The notes beneath the pieces are model-generated. The model searched no databases, was not told the DNA's origin, and saw only the letters and a program-made list of their open reading frames with translations. Shown here in pieces: positions 6,570 through 16,000 of a DNA stretch of 17,509 nucleotides. The stretch is from JAKEHA01 sp964560355 (GTDB taxonomy: Bacteria; Krumholzibacteriota; Krumholzibacteriia; WVZY01; JAKEHA01): NCBI GenBank assembly GCA_964560355.1, contig CAZLLI010000058.1, forward strand, positions 1 to 17,509, written 5' to 3'. How positions within the stretch are numbered: the stretch's first letter is position 1; each line of letters starts with the position of its first letter. Position numbers and translations under genes: made by a program.

Positions 6570-7930
6570 GCACCGGCCCGTTACGCGTCGCGGTGGTGGG
6601 GAGCGGCCCCAGCGGGTTCTACGCCGCCGAAGCGCTCCTCGCCGGCGCGCTTCCGGTCGAAGTCGACATGTTCGAAGCGCTGCCGGCGCCGTTCGGGTTG
6701 GTGCGCTACGGCGTGGCGCCCGACCATCCCAAAATCAAGACCATCATCGCGCGCTACGAGAAGACCGCGGAACACCCACAGTTCGCGTTCTTCGGCAACA
6801 CTACGGTCGGGCGCGACATTTCCGTCGACGAGCTCAAGCGCTTCTACCATGCAATCGTGTTCGCGAGCGGAGCGCAGACCGACCGCCGCCTCGGCATCCC
6901 CGGCGAAGACCTGCGCGGCAGCTATACGGCCACCGAGTTCGTCGCGTGGTACAACGGACACCCCGACTATCAGGACCGCGTGTTCGACCTCTCGTGCGAC
7001 TGCGCGATCGTGGTCGGGCAGGGCAACGTCGCCGTCGACGTGGCGCGCATCCTCGCCAAGACCGTCGACGAACTTTCCGACACCGATATCACCGCGCGTG
7101 CGCTGGAAGTGCTGGCGGAGTCCAAGATCCGCGAAGTGCGCATGGTCGGGCGGCGCGGACCGGTGCAAGCCGCCTTCACTCCCGCCGAGCTCAAGGAGCT
7201 GGGCGAGCTCGCCGACTGCGACATCGTGGTCGACCCCATGGAGCTCGAATTGAACGACGCCAGCCGCGCCGAGATCGACGTGCTCAAGTGGCGCGACGCG
7301 AAGAAGAATTACGAGCTGCTCACCACCTACGCCGCGCGCACGCCGAGCGGGCGCACGCGGCGCCTCGTGGTCGAGTTCTACCGGAGTCCGAAGGAGCTCC
7401 GCGGGGGCGATCGCGTGCGCGACGTGCTGATGGAGCGGAACGCGCTCAGCGGCGAGGCGGGCGCGCAGCGCGCGACCGGCACCGGTCGCACGGAAACCGT
7501 GGCGTGCGGCGCGGTGTTTCGCAGCGTCGGCTACCGCGGCGTGGCGTTGCCCGGCGTCCCCTTCGACGAGCGCGCGGCCGTGATCCCGAACGTCGAGGGC
7601 CGCGTGGTCGTCGACGGCGTTCGCGTGGCGGGGCTGTACGTGGTGGGGTGGATCAAGCGCGGACCCTCCGGCATCATCGGCACCAACAAGCCCGACGCCT
7701 TCGAAACCGTGAAGCACGTGCTGGCCGACGCGCCCGCGTTGCCCGAGTGCGCGCAGCCTTCGCGCGACGCGGTGCTCGCGCTGTTGTCGTCGCGCGGCGT
7801 GCGCGTCGTGAGCTACGGCGAATGGCGCACCATCGACGCGGCCGAAGTCGCGCGCGGCGCCGCGGTCGGCAAGCCCCGCGAAAAGTTTATCGACGTCGAC
7901 GAGATGCTGTCGGCGACCAAGCGTTCGTAA
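6566..7930 (+). CDS. fprA: FprA-type ferredoxin/adrenodoxin-NADP+ reductase
   Basis: FAD enzyme of the adrenodoxin-reductase/FprA family that moves electrons between NADPH and ferredoxins in the cytosol. The 454-residue protein opens with the FAD dinucleotide motif VGSGPSGFYAAEALL (G12, G14, G17), has the family segment FGLVRYGVAPDHPKIK (43-58), the NADPH site GQGNVAVDVARIL (151-163) with VGRRGPVQAAFTPAELKEL (194-212), and the C-terminal FAD-closing block GWIKRGPSGIIGTNKPDAF (361-379). The start at 6566 overlaps the aminopeptidase stop (ATGA); the same frame is open upstream to 6305 but that is a shadow of the aminopeptidase. No ferredoxin or P450 gene is present in the window, so its redox partner is unknown. 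Family assignment is firm. Confidence 0.93.
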   Translation: MSTGPLRVAVVGSGPSGFYAAEALLAGALPVEVDMFEALPAPFGLVRYGVAPDHPKIKTIIARYEKTAEHPQFAFFGNTTVGRDISVDELKRFYHAIVFASGAQTDRRLGIPGEDLRGSYTATEFVAWYNGHPDYQDRVFDLSCDCAIVVGQGNVAVDVARILAKTVDELSDTDITARALEVLAESKIREVRMVGRRGPVQAAFTPAELKELGELADCDIVVDPMELELNDASRAEIDVLKWRDAKKNYELLTTYAARTPSGRTRRLVVEFYRSPKELRGGDRVRDVLMERNALSGEAGAQRATGTGRTETVACGAVFRSVGYRGVALPGVPFDERAAVIPNVEGRVVVDGVRVAGLYVVGWIKRGPSGIIGTNKPDAFETVKHVLADAPALPECAQPSRDAVLALLSSRGVRVVSYGEWRTIDAAEVARGAAVGKPREKFIDVDEMLSATKRS

Positions 7931-7951
7931 TTCCAATCGAAAGGGGATCCC

Positions 7952-9619
7952 ATGCGCACCTGGAACGTGGTGGTGCTGGTCGTGTCGGCCCTCGCGCTCG
8001 GCTTCGTGCTAGGCGTGGCCGAAGGAGAACTCCCGTTCACGAAGAACGACATAGCGGGCGCGGAGAAGCTCGCGGGTCTCTCGTTCACCGACGCCGAGCG
8101 CGACTCCATGCAGAGCGATCTCGCCGACTACCTCAAGGGCTACGAAGCGGTGCGCGGCGTCGCGGTCGCGAACAGCGTCCCGCCCGCGCTGGTGTTTCGC
8201 GCGCGCGGCGCCGCCGTCGTCAATTCCCCCGACCGACCCGCGCCCGCGCGCCAGCGCGTGCGCCTCGACAAGCCCACCCACAACAAGCGCCCGCAGAACC
8301 TCGAAGAGGTGGCATTCTGGCCCGTGCGCGACCTCGCGGAATTGATTCGCACCAAGCAGGTGACGTCGGTCGAGCTCACCACGATGTACCTCGACCGCTT
8401 GAAGAAGTACGGCCCCAAGCTCGAGTGCGTTGTGAGCCTCACCGAAGCGCGCGCGCTGGAAAAGGCGCGCCAGGCCGACGACGAGATCAAGAAGGGGAAT
8501 TATCGCGGGCCGCTGCACGGCATTCCCTACGGCGCCAAGGACCTGCTGGCGGTGAAGGGAACCCAGACCACGTGGGGCTCGAACGCCTATAAGGACCAAA
8601 CCATCGACGAAACCGCGACCGTGATAGAAAAGCTCGACGACGCGGGCGCCGTGTTGGTCGCGAAGCTGACCCTCGGCGAATTGGCGTGGGGCGACGTGTG
8701 GTTCGGCGGCATGACGCGCAACCCGTGGGATCTCGAACAGGGCTCGAGCGGTTCGTCCGCCGGCTCGGCGTCGGCGACGAGCGCGGGGTTGGTCGCGTTT
8801 GCGATCGGCACCGAGACCTGGGGCTCGATCGTCTCACCGTCGACGCGCTGCGGCACCACCGGGCTACGGCCCACCTTCGGCGCCGTGAGCCGCGCGGGTG
8901 CCATGGCGCTCGCGTGGTCGATGGACAAGATCGGGCCCATTTGCCGCAGCGTCGACGACTGCGCGATCGTGTTCGACGTCATTCGCGGCGCCGACGGAGT
9001 CGACCCGGCGGCGGTGGACGCGGACTTCGCGTACACGCCGACCGCGCAGCTCAAGGGCACGCGCATCGGCTACGTGAAGGCGATGTTCGAGGAGGACTAT
9101 CCCAACAAGGAGCGCGACAACGCGACGCTCGACGAGCTGCGCGCGCTCGGCGCCGAGTTGGTGCCGATCGAGCTGCCGAAGCTCCCCATCTCGCCGCTCG
9201 CGTGCATCCTGACCGCGGAGGCCGCGGCCGCGTTCGACGACTTGACGCGCAGCAACCGCGACGACCTCCTGGTGCGGCAAATCAAGAACGCGTGGCCCAA
9301 CGTGCTGCGCGGCGGGCGCTTCATTCCCGCGGTGGAATACATCCAGGCCAACCGCGTGCGTTGGATGCTGATGGAAGAGATGGAGAAGCTGCCCGTCGAC
9401 GTGTACGTGACGCCGGCCTTTGGTGGCGACAATCTCTTGCTCACCAACTTGACCGGTCAGCCGTGCGTGGTGCTGCCGAACGGATTCAGCGACAAGGGGA
9501 CGCCGACCAGCATCACCTTCATGGGGCGCTTGTTCGGCGAAGGCGCGCTGCTCGCGGTGGCGAACGCCTACCAAGACGCGACCGACTTCGACGAGAAGCA
9601 CCCGGCCGCGTTTCAGTAG
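7952..9619 (+). CDS. Amidase-signature hydrolase with N-terminal signal or membrane anchor
   Basis: Amidase-signature (GatA/FAAH-like) hydrolase of 555 residues. A hydrophobic N-terminus (residues 5-23) and a long spacer to about residue 120 suggest export or anchoring, unlike cytosolic GatA. The Ser-cisSer-Lys triad is visible: K196 in PYGAKDLLAVKG, cis-Ser S268 in QGSSGSSAGSAS and nucleophile S292 in GTETWGSIVSPS; the 24-residue spacing between the serines matches FAAH. Two positions differ from the usual motif: SSAGS replaces SSGGS and a Trp (W290) precedes the nucleophile's glycine where Gly is standard. TGLRPTFGAVSRAGAM (303-318) is the conserved block after the nucleophile. The ribosome site AAAGGGG is five nt before the ATG, and the gene follows fprA after 21 nt, so the three genes likely form one operon. 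The substrate is unknown; a GatCAB role is unlikely because of the N-terminal anchor and lack of gatB/gatC. Confidence 0.9.
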   Translation: MRTWNVVVLVVSALALGFVLGVAEGELPFTKNDIAGAEKLAGLSFTDAERDSMQSDLADYLKGYEAVRGVAVANSVPPALVFRARGAAVVNSPDRPAPARQRVRLDKPTHNKRPQNLEEVAFWPVRDLAELIRTKQVTSVELTTMYLDRLKKYGPKLECVVSLTEARALEKARQADDEIKKGNYRGPLHGIPYGAKDLLAVKGTQTTWGSNAYKDQTIDETATVIEKLDDAGAVLVAKLTLGELAWGDVWFGGMTRNPWDLEQGSSGSSAGSASATSAGLVAFAIGTETWGSIVSPSTRCGTTGLRPTFGAVSRAGAMALAWSMDKIGPICRSVDDCAIVFDVIRGADGVDPAAVDADFAYTPTAQLKGTRIGYVKAMFEEDYPNKERDNATLDELRALGAELVPIELPKLPISPLACILTAEAAAAFDDLTRSNRDDLLVRQIKNAWPNVLRGGRFIPAVEYIQANRVRWMLMEEMEKLPVDVYVTPAFGGDNLLLTNLTGQPCVVLPNGFSDKGTPTSITFMGRLFGEGALLAVANAYQDATDFDEKHPAAFQ

Positions 9620-9626
9620 CTAGACG

Positions 9627-9644
9627 GGGCCGGCGCGCCGGCCC
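9627..9644. terminator. Perfect 18-bp GC palindrome between convergent genes
   Basis: GGGCCGGCGCGCCGGCCC reads identically on both strands. It lies in the 24-base gap between the amidase stop and the DinB-family stop and touches the last base of the latter's stop codon. It could form a stable hairpin on either transcript and act as a bidirectional transcript end. There is no T-tract on either side, so intrinsic termination is not shown; hairpin-assisted or Rho-dependent ending is equally possible. Confidence 0.4.
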
Positions 9645-10156
9645 TATCCCCGCGCGAGGCGCGTGACGATGGCCAGGTGATGGTCGTCGTGCTCGGCGAC
9701 GAAAAAGCACAGGTCGATGAGGCGGAAGGGGCGCTTCAGGCGCGGGTGCATCGACACCCGCACCACGTCGGCGTCGGTCGCCGCGTCGAGGCGGTCGACC
9801 CAGCGCCCGCGCGCCACGCGAAACTCCGCCACGATGGCCGCGACCGCGCGCTCGTTGTGGTTGTGCTCGCGCGTGGCGCGGTTCGACATGTCGGCGGCCG
9901 ACAACTCACCCGCGCCGCGCAGCAATTCTTCGGTGCGGCGCGCCCACAGTCCTTCCATGTCGACCAGGTGGCCGAGGTGCTCCTGGATCGACCAGTCGTC
10001 GCCGCGCTTCGCGAGGCGCGCCGCTTCGCGGATGCGCGACGCCTTCTCTTCGAGACGGGCGGGCGCGCCGCGCAGGCGCTCCACGATGGCGGGGAATTCG
10101 CCGCCGGGCGCTTCGTAGGCGAAGCGCCGGTCCAACCATTTCATCATCGTCTGCAT
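9644..10156 (-). CDS. DinB/YfiT-like four-helix metal-dependent protein
   Basis: 170-residue all-helical protein of the DinB-like superfamily (the group that includes DinB, YfiT and mycothiol/bacillithiol-dependent transferases). The characteristic histidines are present: WSIQEHLGHLVDME in the second helix (H60, H63) and EHDDHHLAI near the C-terminus (H156-x3-H160), which usually bind a divalent metal. The start ATG at 10156 is five nt after GGAGGG; a GTG six bases upstream (10162) overlaps that ribosome site and is less likely. It is transcribed away from the cytochrome bd genes and converges on the amidase. No thiol cofactor gene lies nearby, so the reaction cannot be named. Confidence 0.8.
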   Translation of the reverse strand: MQTMMKWLDRRFAYEAPGGEFPAIVERLRGAPARLEEKASRIREAARLAKRGDDWSIQEHLGHLVDMEGLWARRTEELLRGAGELSAADMSNRATREHNHNERAVAAIVAEFRVARGRWVDRLDAATDADVVRVSMHPRLKRPFRLIDLCFFVAEHDDHHLAIVTRLARG

Positions 10157-10242
10157 GGGCACCCTCCGTCGTAGCGCGCACGAATAGATTCCGCCGCGTA
10201 TTTCAATTTCGTCGTCGCCTTTGCGGGCGCGAATAGTCTAGC
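10157..10242. other. Divergent intergenic region, dinB-like / cydA
   Basis: This stretch of about 86 bases must hold the promoters of both divergent genes. The ribosome site of the DinB-like gene lies at 10162-10167 on the minus strand. The heptamer CGAATAG occurs at 10181-10187 and 10230-10236 in the same orientation, too short to call an operator. TAGTCT at 10234-10239 is a weak -10 candidate for cydA but has no matching -35. Nothing more definite is seen. Confidence 0.3.
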
Positions 10243-11619
10243 ATGGGCGCGTCAACCGTTCCCACGATCATGGCCGACGCACTGTTCTGGCACCGTCTCC
10301 AATTCGCGTTCACCGCGGTTTATCACTACATCTTTCCCCAGCTCACCATGGGGCTCGCGCTCCTCATCGTGGTGATGAAGTGGCAGGCGCTGCGAACGGG
10401 TGCGCCGCACTGGAACGACGCCGCGCGCTTCTGGATCCGCATCTTCGGATTGAATTTCGCGGTGGGTGTGGTGACCGGCGTGCCGATGGAGTTCCAGTTC
10501 GGCACCAACTGGGCGCGCTTCTCCGAGTACGCGGGCAAGGTGGTGGGTCACACGCTCGCGATGGAGGGGCTGTTTGCGTTCTTCCTGGAGTCCGGGTTCA
10601 TCGCCATCCTGGTGTGGGGCGAAAAGCGCGTCGGCCCGCGCGGGCATTTCCTGGCCGCGCTCGCGCTGTGGATCGGGAGCTGGCTCTCGGGCTACTTCAT
10701 CATCGCGACCAACGCGTTCATGCAGCGCCCGGTGGGTTACGCGGTCGGCCCCGACGGGACGCTCCACCTCACCGACTTCGCCGCCTTCGTGCTGAACCCG
10801 TGGGCGCTCGCGCAGTACGCGCACACCATGGTGGCCGCGGTGGTGACGGCGTCGTTCGTGGTGAGTGCGGTGGGCGCGTTCTACTTGCTGCAGAACAAGC
10901 ACGTCGAAACCGCGCGCGCGTTCGTGCGCGTCGGCATCACGGCCGGTTTGATCGCGAGCATCTTGGTTGCGTTCCCGACCGGCGACACCCAGGCGAAATT
11001 GGTCGCGAAGCACCAGCCCGTCGCGCTGGCCGCCATGGAGGGGCGCTTCGCGACCGGGCCCTACGCGGAGATCACGCTGATCGGCCAACCCAACGTCGAC
11101 GCACGCCGCCTCGACAACCCCATCGCGGTGCCCGGCATCTTGAGCTTCCTTGCCTACGGGACGTTTCACAGCGACGTCGCCGGCTTGAACGATTTCCCCG
11201 AGAGCGACTGGCCCGACAACATCGAGCTCCTCTACTACTCGTTCCACGTCATGGCCGGCCTCGGCACGATCATGATCGGCATCATGCTGTTCGCGAATCT
11301 CCTGCGCTGGCGCGGGCGGCTCGACCGCACGCGGCCCGTGCTGTGGATTCTGATGCTCGCGTTTCCATTCCCGTACATCGCGACCACCGCGGGCTGGCTC
11401 ACCACCGAGCTCGGGCGCCAGCCGTGGGTGGTCTACGGCCTCTTGCGCACCGCCGACGCGTCGAGCCCGGTCGTGCACTCGGGCACCGCGCTCTTCACGC
11501 TGATCGGGTTCTGCGGGCTCTACTTCGTGCTCGGTGTGCTGTTCCTGTTCTTGATCTCGCGCGAGATCGCGCACGGTCCGGTCGCGCACGCGTCGTACAC
11601 GGGGGGGCAGCATGGTTGA
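10243..11619 (+). CDS. cydA: Cytochrome bd ubiquinol oxidase subunit I (short Q-loop, CIO type)
   Basis: Catalytic subunit of cytochrome bd oxidase, an inner-membrane quinol:O2 oxidoreductase that makes proton-motive force without pumping. Expected residues are present: H28 in AVYHYIFPQ (heme b595 ligand), FGTNW (86-90), E108 in LAMEG and E116 in FFLES (E. coli E99/E107), H194 in QYAHTM and M337 in FHVMAG (b558 ligands), GDTQAK (247-252) and GRQPW (391-395). The segment between GDTQAK and the following helices is short and total length is 458 residues against about 520 for the E. coli enzyme, so it is a short-Q-loop, cyanide-insensitive-oxidase-type subunit. No ribosome site precedes 10243; ATG 10270 (residue 10) leaves the usual N-terminal length before RLQFA and may be the real start. 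It overlaps cydB by eight bases. Confidence 0.95.
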   Translation: MGASTVPTIMADALFWHRLQFAFTAVYHYIFPQLTMGLALLIVVMKWQALRTGAPHWNDAARFWIRIFGLNFAVGVVTGVPMEFQFGTNWARFSEYAGKVVGHTLAMEGLFAFFLESGFIAILVWGEKRVGPRGHFLAALALWIGSWLSGYFIIATNAFMQRPVGYAVGPDGTLHLTDFAAFVLNPWALAQYAHTMVAAVVTASFVVSAVGAFYLLQNKHVETARAFVRVGITAGLIASILVAFPTGDTQAKLVAKHQPVALAAMEGRFATGPYAEITLIGQPNVDARRLDNPIAVPGILSFLAYGTFHSDVAGLNDFPESDWPDNIELLYYSFHVMAGLGTIMIGIMLFANLLRWRGRLDRTRPVLWILMLAFPFPYIATTAGWLTTELGRQPWVVYGLLRTADASSPVVHSGTALFTLIGFCGLYFVLGVLFLFLISREIAHGPVAHASYTGGQHG

Positions 11620-12655
11620 GCTCTGGTTCGGCATCGTCGCGGTGATGCTCACGATGTACGTCGTCATGGACGGTTTCGACTTGGGCGCGGGGGTGGCGCA
11701 TTTGTTCGTCGCCAAGAACAACGCCGAGCGCCGCCAGGTGCTGGCGGCCATCGGGCCCTATTGGGACGCCAACGAAGTGTGGCTGCTCGCGACCGGCGGC
11801 GCCTTGTTCGTCGCCTTCCCGAAGGTGCTCGCGGCCGGGCTCTCCGGTTTCTATTTCGCCATCTTCCTGGTGCTGTGGTCCTTGATCCTGCGCGGCATCG
11901 CGATCGAGTTTCGCAGCCACGTGGCGACGTCGATGTGGCGCGCGTTCTGGGACGCGACCTTCGCGCTCGCGAGCATTCTGTTGTGCGTGTTCTTCGGGTG
12001 CGCGCTCGGCAATCTCCTGCGCGGGCTCCCGCTGGACGCCAACGGGTGGTTCTCGCTCGCGCTCTTCACCGACTTCAGCGCGCGCATGCCGGTCGGGATT
12101 CTCGATTGGTACACCGTACTGGTGGGCGTGTACGCGCTCGCCGCGCTCGCGATGCACGGCGGCGCATACCTCGCGTGGAAGACCGACGGCGACGTCGGCG
12201 ATCGCAGCTGCAAACTCGGGTACGGGGCGGGTGTGGCGGTTGCCGCGCTGTGGCCGGTGATGACCTTCGTCACCGTGCGCGTGAATCCGCTCCTGTTCGA
12301 GAACTTCGCCTCGCGACCGCTGGCGTGGGCGTGCGCGCTCCTCGCGCTGGGCGGCCTCGCGACCACGCTGCTCGGTCTCCGTCGCGGCGCGCACCGGCGC
12401 GCCTTCTTCGGGTCGTCGGCGTTTCTCGTGGGCCTCATGGCCGCAACCGCGGCGTCGATCTTTCCCGTGATGCTGCGCGGTATCGGCGACGGCGTCTCCA
12501 TTCTCGCCACCGAGGCGAGCAACGACGCCGCCGGGCTACGCACCGCGACGCGCTGGTGGCTCGTCGGCATTCCGCTCGTGGTGATATACTTCGCCATCCA
12601 ATTTCGCGTGCACGCGGGCAAGGCGTCCGCCGCGCGCGAGGGCGAAGGGTACTAG
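11612..12655 (+). CDS. cydB: Cytochrome bd ubiquinol oxidase subunit II
   Basis: Second subunit of the bd oxidase, a 347-residue membrane protein that pairs with CydA. The N-terminus carries the family signature VVMDGFDLGAG (17-27) followed by IGPYWDANEVWLLATGGALF, and several further hydrophobic helices follow. Start ATG 11612 lies inside the last codons of cydA, preceded by a G-run that can serve as ribosome site, so the two are co-translated. The family's heme-free structure fits the lack of conserved His ligands. No cydX-like small open frame was found after it; the next gene begins at the base after its stop. Confidence 0.95.
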   Translation: MVELWFGIVAVMLTMYVVMDGFDLGAGVAHLFVAKNNAERRQVLAAIGPYWDANEVWLLATGGALFVAFPKVLAAGLSGFYFAIFLVLWSLILRGIAIEFRSHVATSMWRAFWDATFALASILLCVFFGCALGNLLRGLPLDANGWFSLALFTDFSARMPVGILDWYTVLVGVYALAALAMHGGAYLAWKTDGDVGDRSCKLGYGAGVAVAALWPVMTFVTVRVNPLLFENFASRPLAWACALLALGGLATTLLGLRRGAHRRAFFGSSAFLVGLMAATAASIFPVMLRGIGDGVSILATEASNDAAGLRTATRWWLVGIPLVVIYFAIQFRVHAGKASAAREGEGY

Positions 12656-13066
12656 TTGATCTCCTACCGCGTCGGCAACGACCTCGACCTCGACGAAGTC
12701 CTGGATCTCTACCGCGCGTCGACGCTGGGCGCGCGCCGGCCCATCGACGACCGCGCCATTTTCGCCGACATGATTCGCCACGCGAATCTGGTGGTGACGG
12801 CGTGGGAGGGCGACCTCATGGTCGGCATTTCGCGCTCGCTGACCGACTTCACCTACGTGGCGTATCTTTCCGACCTGGCCGTGCGCGATAGCCATCAGAA
12901 ACTCGGGATCGGCAGGGAATTGATCGCGCGCACGCGCGCCGAGATGGGACCGCGCTCGATGATCGTGCTCTTGGCGGCGCCCGCGGCGGTCGACTACTAC
13001 CCGAAGCTCGGCTTCACGCAGCACGGGTCGGCGTGGGTGCTGCGCGCGGGCGAAGAACTGCGCTAG
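12656..13066 (+). CDS. GNAT-family N-acetyltransferase
   Basis: 136-residue acetyl-CoA-dependent acetyltransferase of the GNAT fold. The acetyl-CoA pyrophosphate loop is seen as LSDLAVRDSHQKLGIGREL (71-89), with Q81-K-L-G-I-G86 matching Q/R-x-x-G-x-G/A, and a C-terminal block AAVDYYPKLGF (110-120) places a Tyr (Y114 or Y115) where the general acid usually sits. The start is TTG at 12656, immediately after the cydB TAG; GAAGGG six nt upstream is a fair ribosome site, so translation is probably coupled to cydB. Its stop shares the bases CTAG with the stop of the convergent dnaE2. The substrate is unknown; nothing links it directly to respiration except the operon position. Confidence 0.82.
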   Translation: MISYRVGNDLDLDEVLDLYRASTLGARRPIDDRAIFADMIRHANLVVTAWEGDLMVGISRSLTDFTYVAYLSDLAVRDSHQKLGIGRELIARTRAEMGPRSMIVLLAAPAAVDYYPKLGFTQHGSAWVLRAGEELR

Positions 13067-16000
13067 TGAAAATCGCGGCTGCGCACGCGCGCGCCGCGCT
13101 CGAGCGATTCCGGCTCCCACAACGACTCCACCACCACGTGCACGACGTTCGACTCGCGCTGGATCTTGCCCGTGGCGCCCAGGAACGACGACGTCTTCGC
13201 CGCCAGCGCGAAGCGATTGAACACGTCTTGCCATAGCACGAGATTGACGAAGCCGGTCTCGTCTTCGAGGGTCATGAACACGACACCCTTCGCGGTGCCG
13301 GGACGCTGGCGCACGATGACGAGGCCCGCGTAGCGAACGCGCGCGCCGTTCCTCATCGACTGCACCTCGCGCGCGGTGGGCAGGCCGAGCGACGCCAGCT
13401 TGCCGCGCAGCGCGCCCAGCGGGTGCCCGCGCGTGCTGTGGCCGGTCGCCTCGTAGTCCCACGCGACGGTTTCCAATTCGGTGAGCTCGCGGAACGCAAC
13501 GTCGCGCTCGGTTCCGCTCAACTCGATGGGTGGTGCCGCGAGCGATCCGCGCGCTTGCCACAACGCTTCGCGGCGCCCGTGCTCCAGCGCTTCGAACGCA
13601 CCCGCTTCGGAAAGGCGCGTGCGCATACGCTCGTCGCAGCCGGTGCGCTGCACGAAGTCGTCCACGGAGATAAACGCGCGCTCCGCGCGCGTTCTCGTTA
13701 GGCGCTTGGCAAAATCTTCCCGTAGCCCTTTTACATAGCGCAGGCCCATGCGCACAGCGAGTGCTTCTACTCCAACGTCCCCCGGGTCGCGCAGACCCAG
13801 TGTCCGCATCGACGCGGGCGCGCGCTCCATCGCGCAATCCCAGTCGCTCGTGCACACGCATACGGGGAGCACGAGAAGACCGTGGCGCTTGGCGTCGTCG
13901 ACCAGGGTGGCGGCGGAATAGAAGCCCATGGGCTGCGCGTTCAAGATGGCGCACGTGAACGCGTCGAGGTAGTGGCGCTTCAACCACGCCGACACGTACG
14001 CGATCAAGGCGAAGCTGGCCGCGTGGCTCTCGGGAAATCCGTAGTCGCCGAAGCCGCGAATTTGCTCGAACACGCGCTCGGCGAATTCGGCTTCGATGCC
14101 TTTCGCGCGCATGCGCGAGATCAATTTGTCGTGGTGGCGCTCGAGGCGGCCGCTGCGCCGCCATGCCGCCATGTCGCGGCGCAGCTGGTCGGCCTCGCCG
14201 GGGGTGTAGTCGGCGGCCACCACCGCGAGCTTCATCACCTGCTCTTGGAAGAGGGGGACGCCGAGCGTTTTTTTGAGCACGGGTTCCAGGCATTCGTGCG
14301 GGTAAACGACCGTCTCTTCGCCGTTGCGACGGCGCAGATACGGGTGCACCATCCCGCCCGTGATGGGGCCGGGCCTTACGATGCTAACTTCAATGACGAG
14401 ATCGTAATAATTGCGCGGCTTCAAGCGGGGCAGCATGGCCATTTGAGCCCGGCTCTCGATCTGGAACACGCCCACCGTGTCGGCGCGGCGAATCATCTCG
14501 TAGGTGGGCTCGTCGTCGGCCGGAACCGTGGCCATGTCGAGCTTCTGGCGGTGGTGAGTCTCGATCAGATCGAACGCGCGGTTGACCACGGTCAGCATGC
14601 CGAGGCCCAGCAGGTCGACCTTGAACAAGCCGATCGACTCCAGGTCGTCCTTGTCCCACTGAATCACCGTGCGGTTTTCCATGGTCGCGTTTTCGATCGG
14701 AACCAAGTCGCGCACCGGTTCGTGACCCAACAAGAATCCACCGGGGTGGATCGACAGGTGGCGCGGAAAATCCTGGATCTCCGAGGTCAAGCGCACGAGG
14801 TGTTGGTGCGCGGGTGCTTCCATATCCAAGCCCGCGCGCGCGAGACCTTCCGGCGAAATCTCGTCGTAGTGCGAGAGCAGGTGCGCGATGCGGTCGAGCG
14901 TGGTGTCGGGGATGTCGAGCGTTTTGCCGACGTCGCGCACGGCCGAGCGCGCACGGTAACGCACCACGTTGGCCGCCATGGCGGCGTGCGTGCGCCCGTA
15001 TTTCTCGTACACCCACTGGATCACTTCTTCGCGGCGGTCGTGCTCGATGTCCAGGTCGATGTCGGGCGGCTCCGCGCGCTCTTTCGACAAGAAGCGCTCG
15101 AATAGCAATTCCATGCGCACCGGGTCGACCGCGGTGATGCCGAGGCAGTAGCACACCGCGGAATTGGCGGCAGAGCCGCGCCCTTGGCAGAGGATGCCGT
15201 TGCGCCGGCAGAACTGCACCAGCTCGTACATGGTGAGGAAGTAGCCCTCGTACTCGAGCTCGCGAATGACGTCGAGCTCTTTCTCCAACTGCGCCGTCGT
15301 CTCGCGCGGAACTCCGGCGGGGAAGCGTTCGCGCGGGTAGCGTTCCTTGGCGCCGTCGAAGGTCAGGCGCCGCAGGTGCGCGAAGGCGCTGGTGCCGTCG
15401 GGGAGTCGTTCGAGCGGGTAGCGGTAGCGAATCTCCGCGAGCGTGAAGGCGCAGCGCGACGCCACTTCTTCGGTGCGCGCCACCGAGGCGCGGTCGTCTT
15501 CGAACAGCACATGGAACGCGTACGGCGAGCGCAGCGCGTGCTCGGCGTTGGGACGCGTGAGGCGCCCCGCGGTCGACACGGTAACGCCGTGGCGCAGGCA
15601 CGTGAGCACGTCCTGCAGGTCGCGGCGCGCGCGCGTGTGGTACAGCACTTCGACCGCGGCCGCGGTGGGGAGGCCGAAGCGCGCCGCGCGCTCGCGCACG
15701 CGCGTCTCGGTGGCGACGTCGTGCGCGTTGCGGTGGCGGGTGACGAGCGCGTAGAGGCGGTCGGCGAAGGCATCTTTGAGATCGCGCGCGACGAACACGG
15801 GGTCGGCCGCGCCCGCGATGAGGCTCCCGTCGCCGCCCCACAACGCGAGCAAACCTTGCGCGCGCTCGCACACCTCGCGCCAGCGCACGACGCTCTCGCC
15901 CTTGGGCGAGCGCAGCCGTCCGTCCGAGATCAGGTTGCACAGGTTGGCGTAGCCGCGGCGATCCGCCGCGAGCAAGAGGACGTGCGAGCCGTCCTCGAGC

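Noticed and set aside
10181..10236. Repeated heptamer CGAATAG (10181-10187, 10230-10236, also 3920-3926)
   Set aside because: Seven bases in three places is not enough to infer a regulatory site without a genome-wide count.
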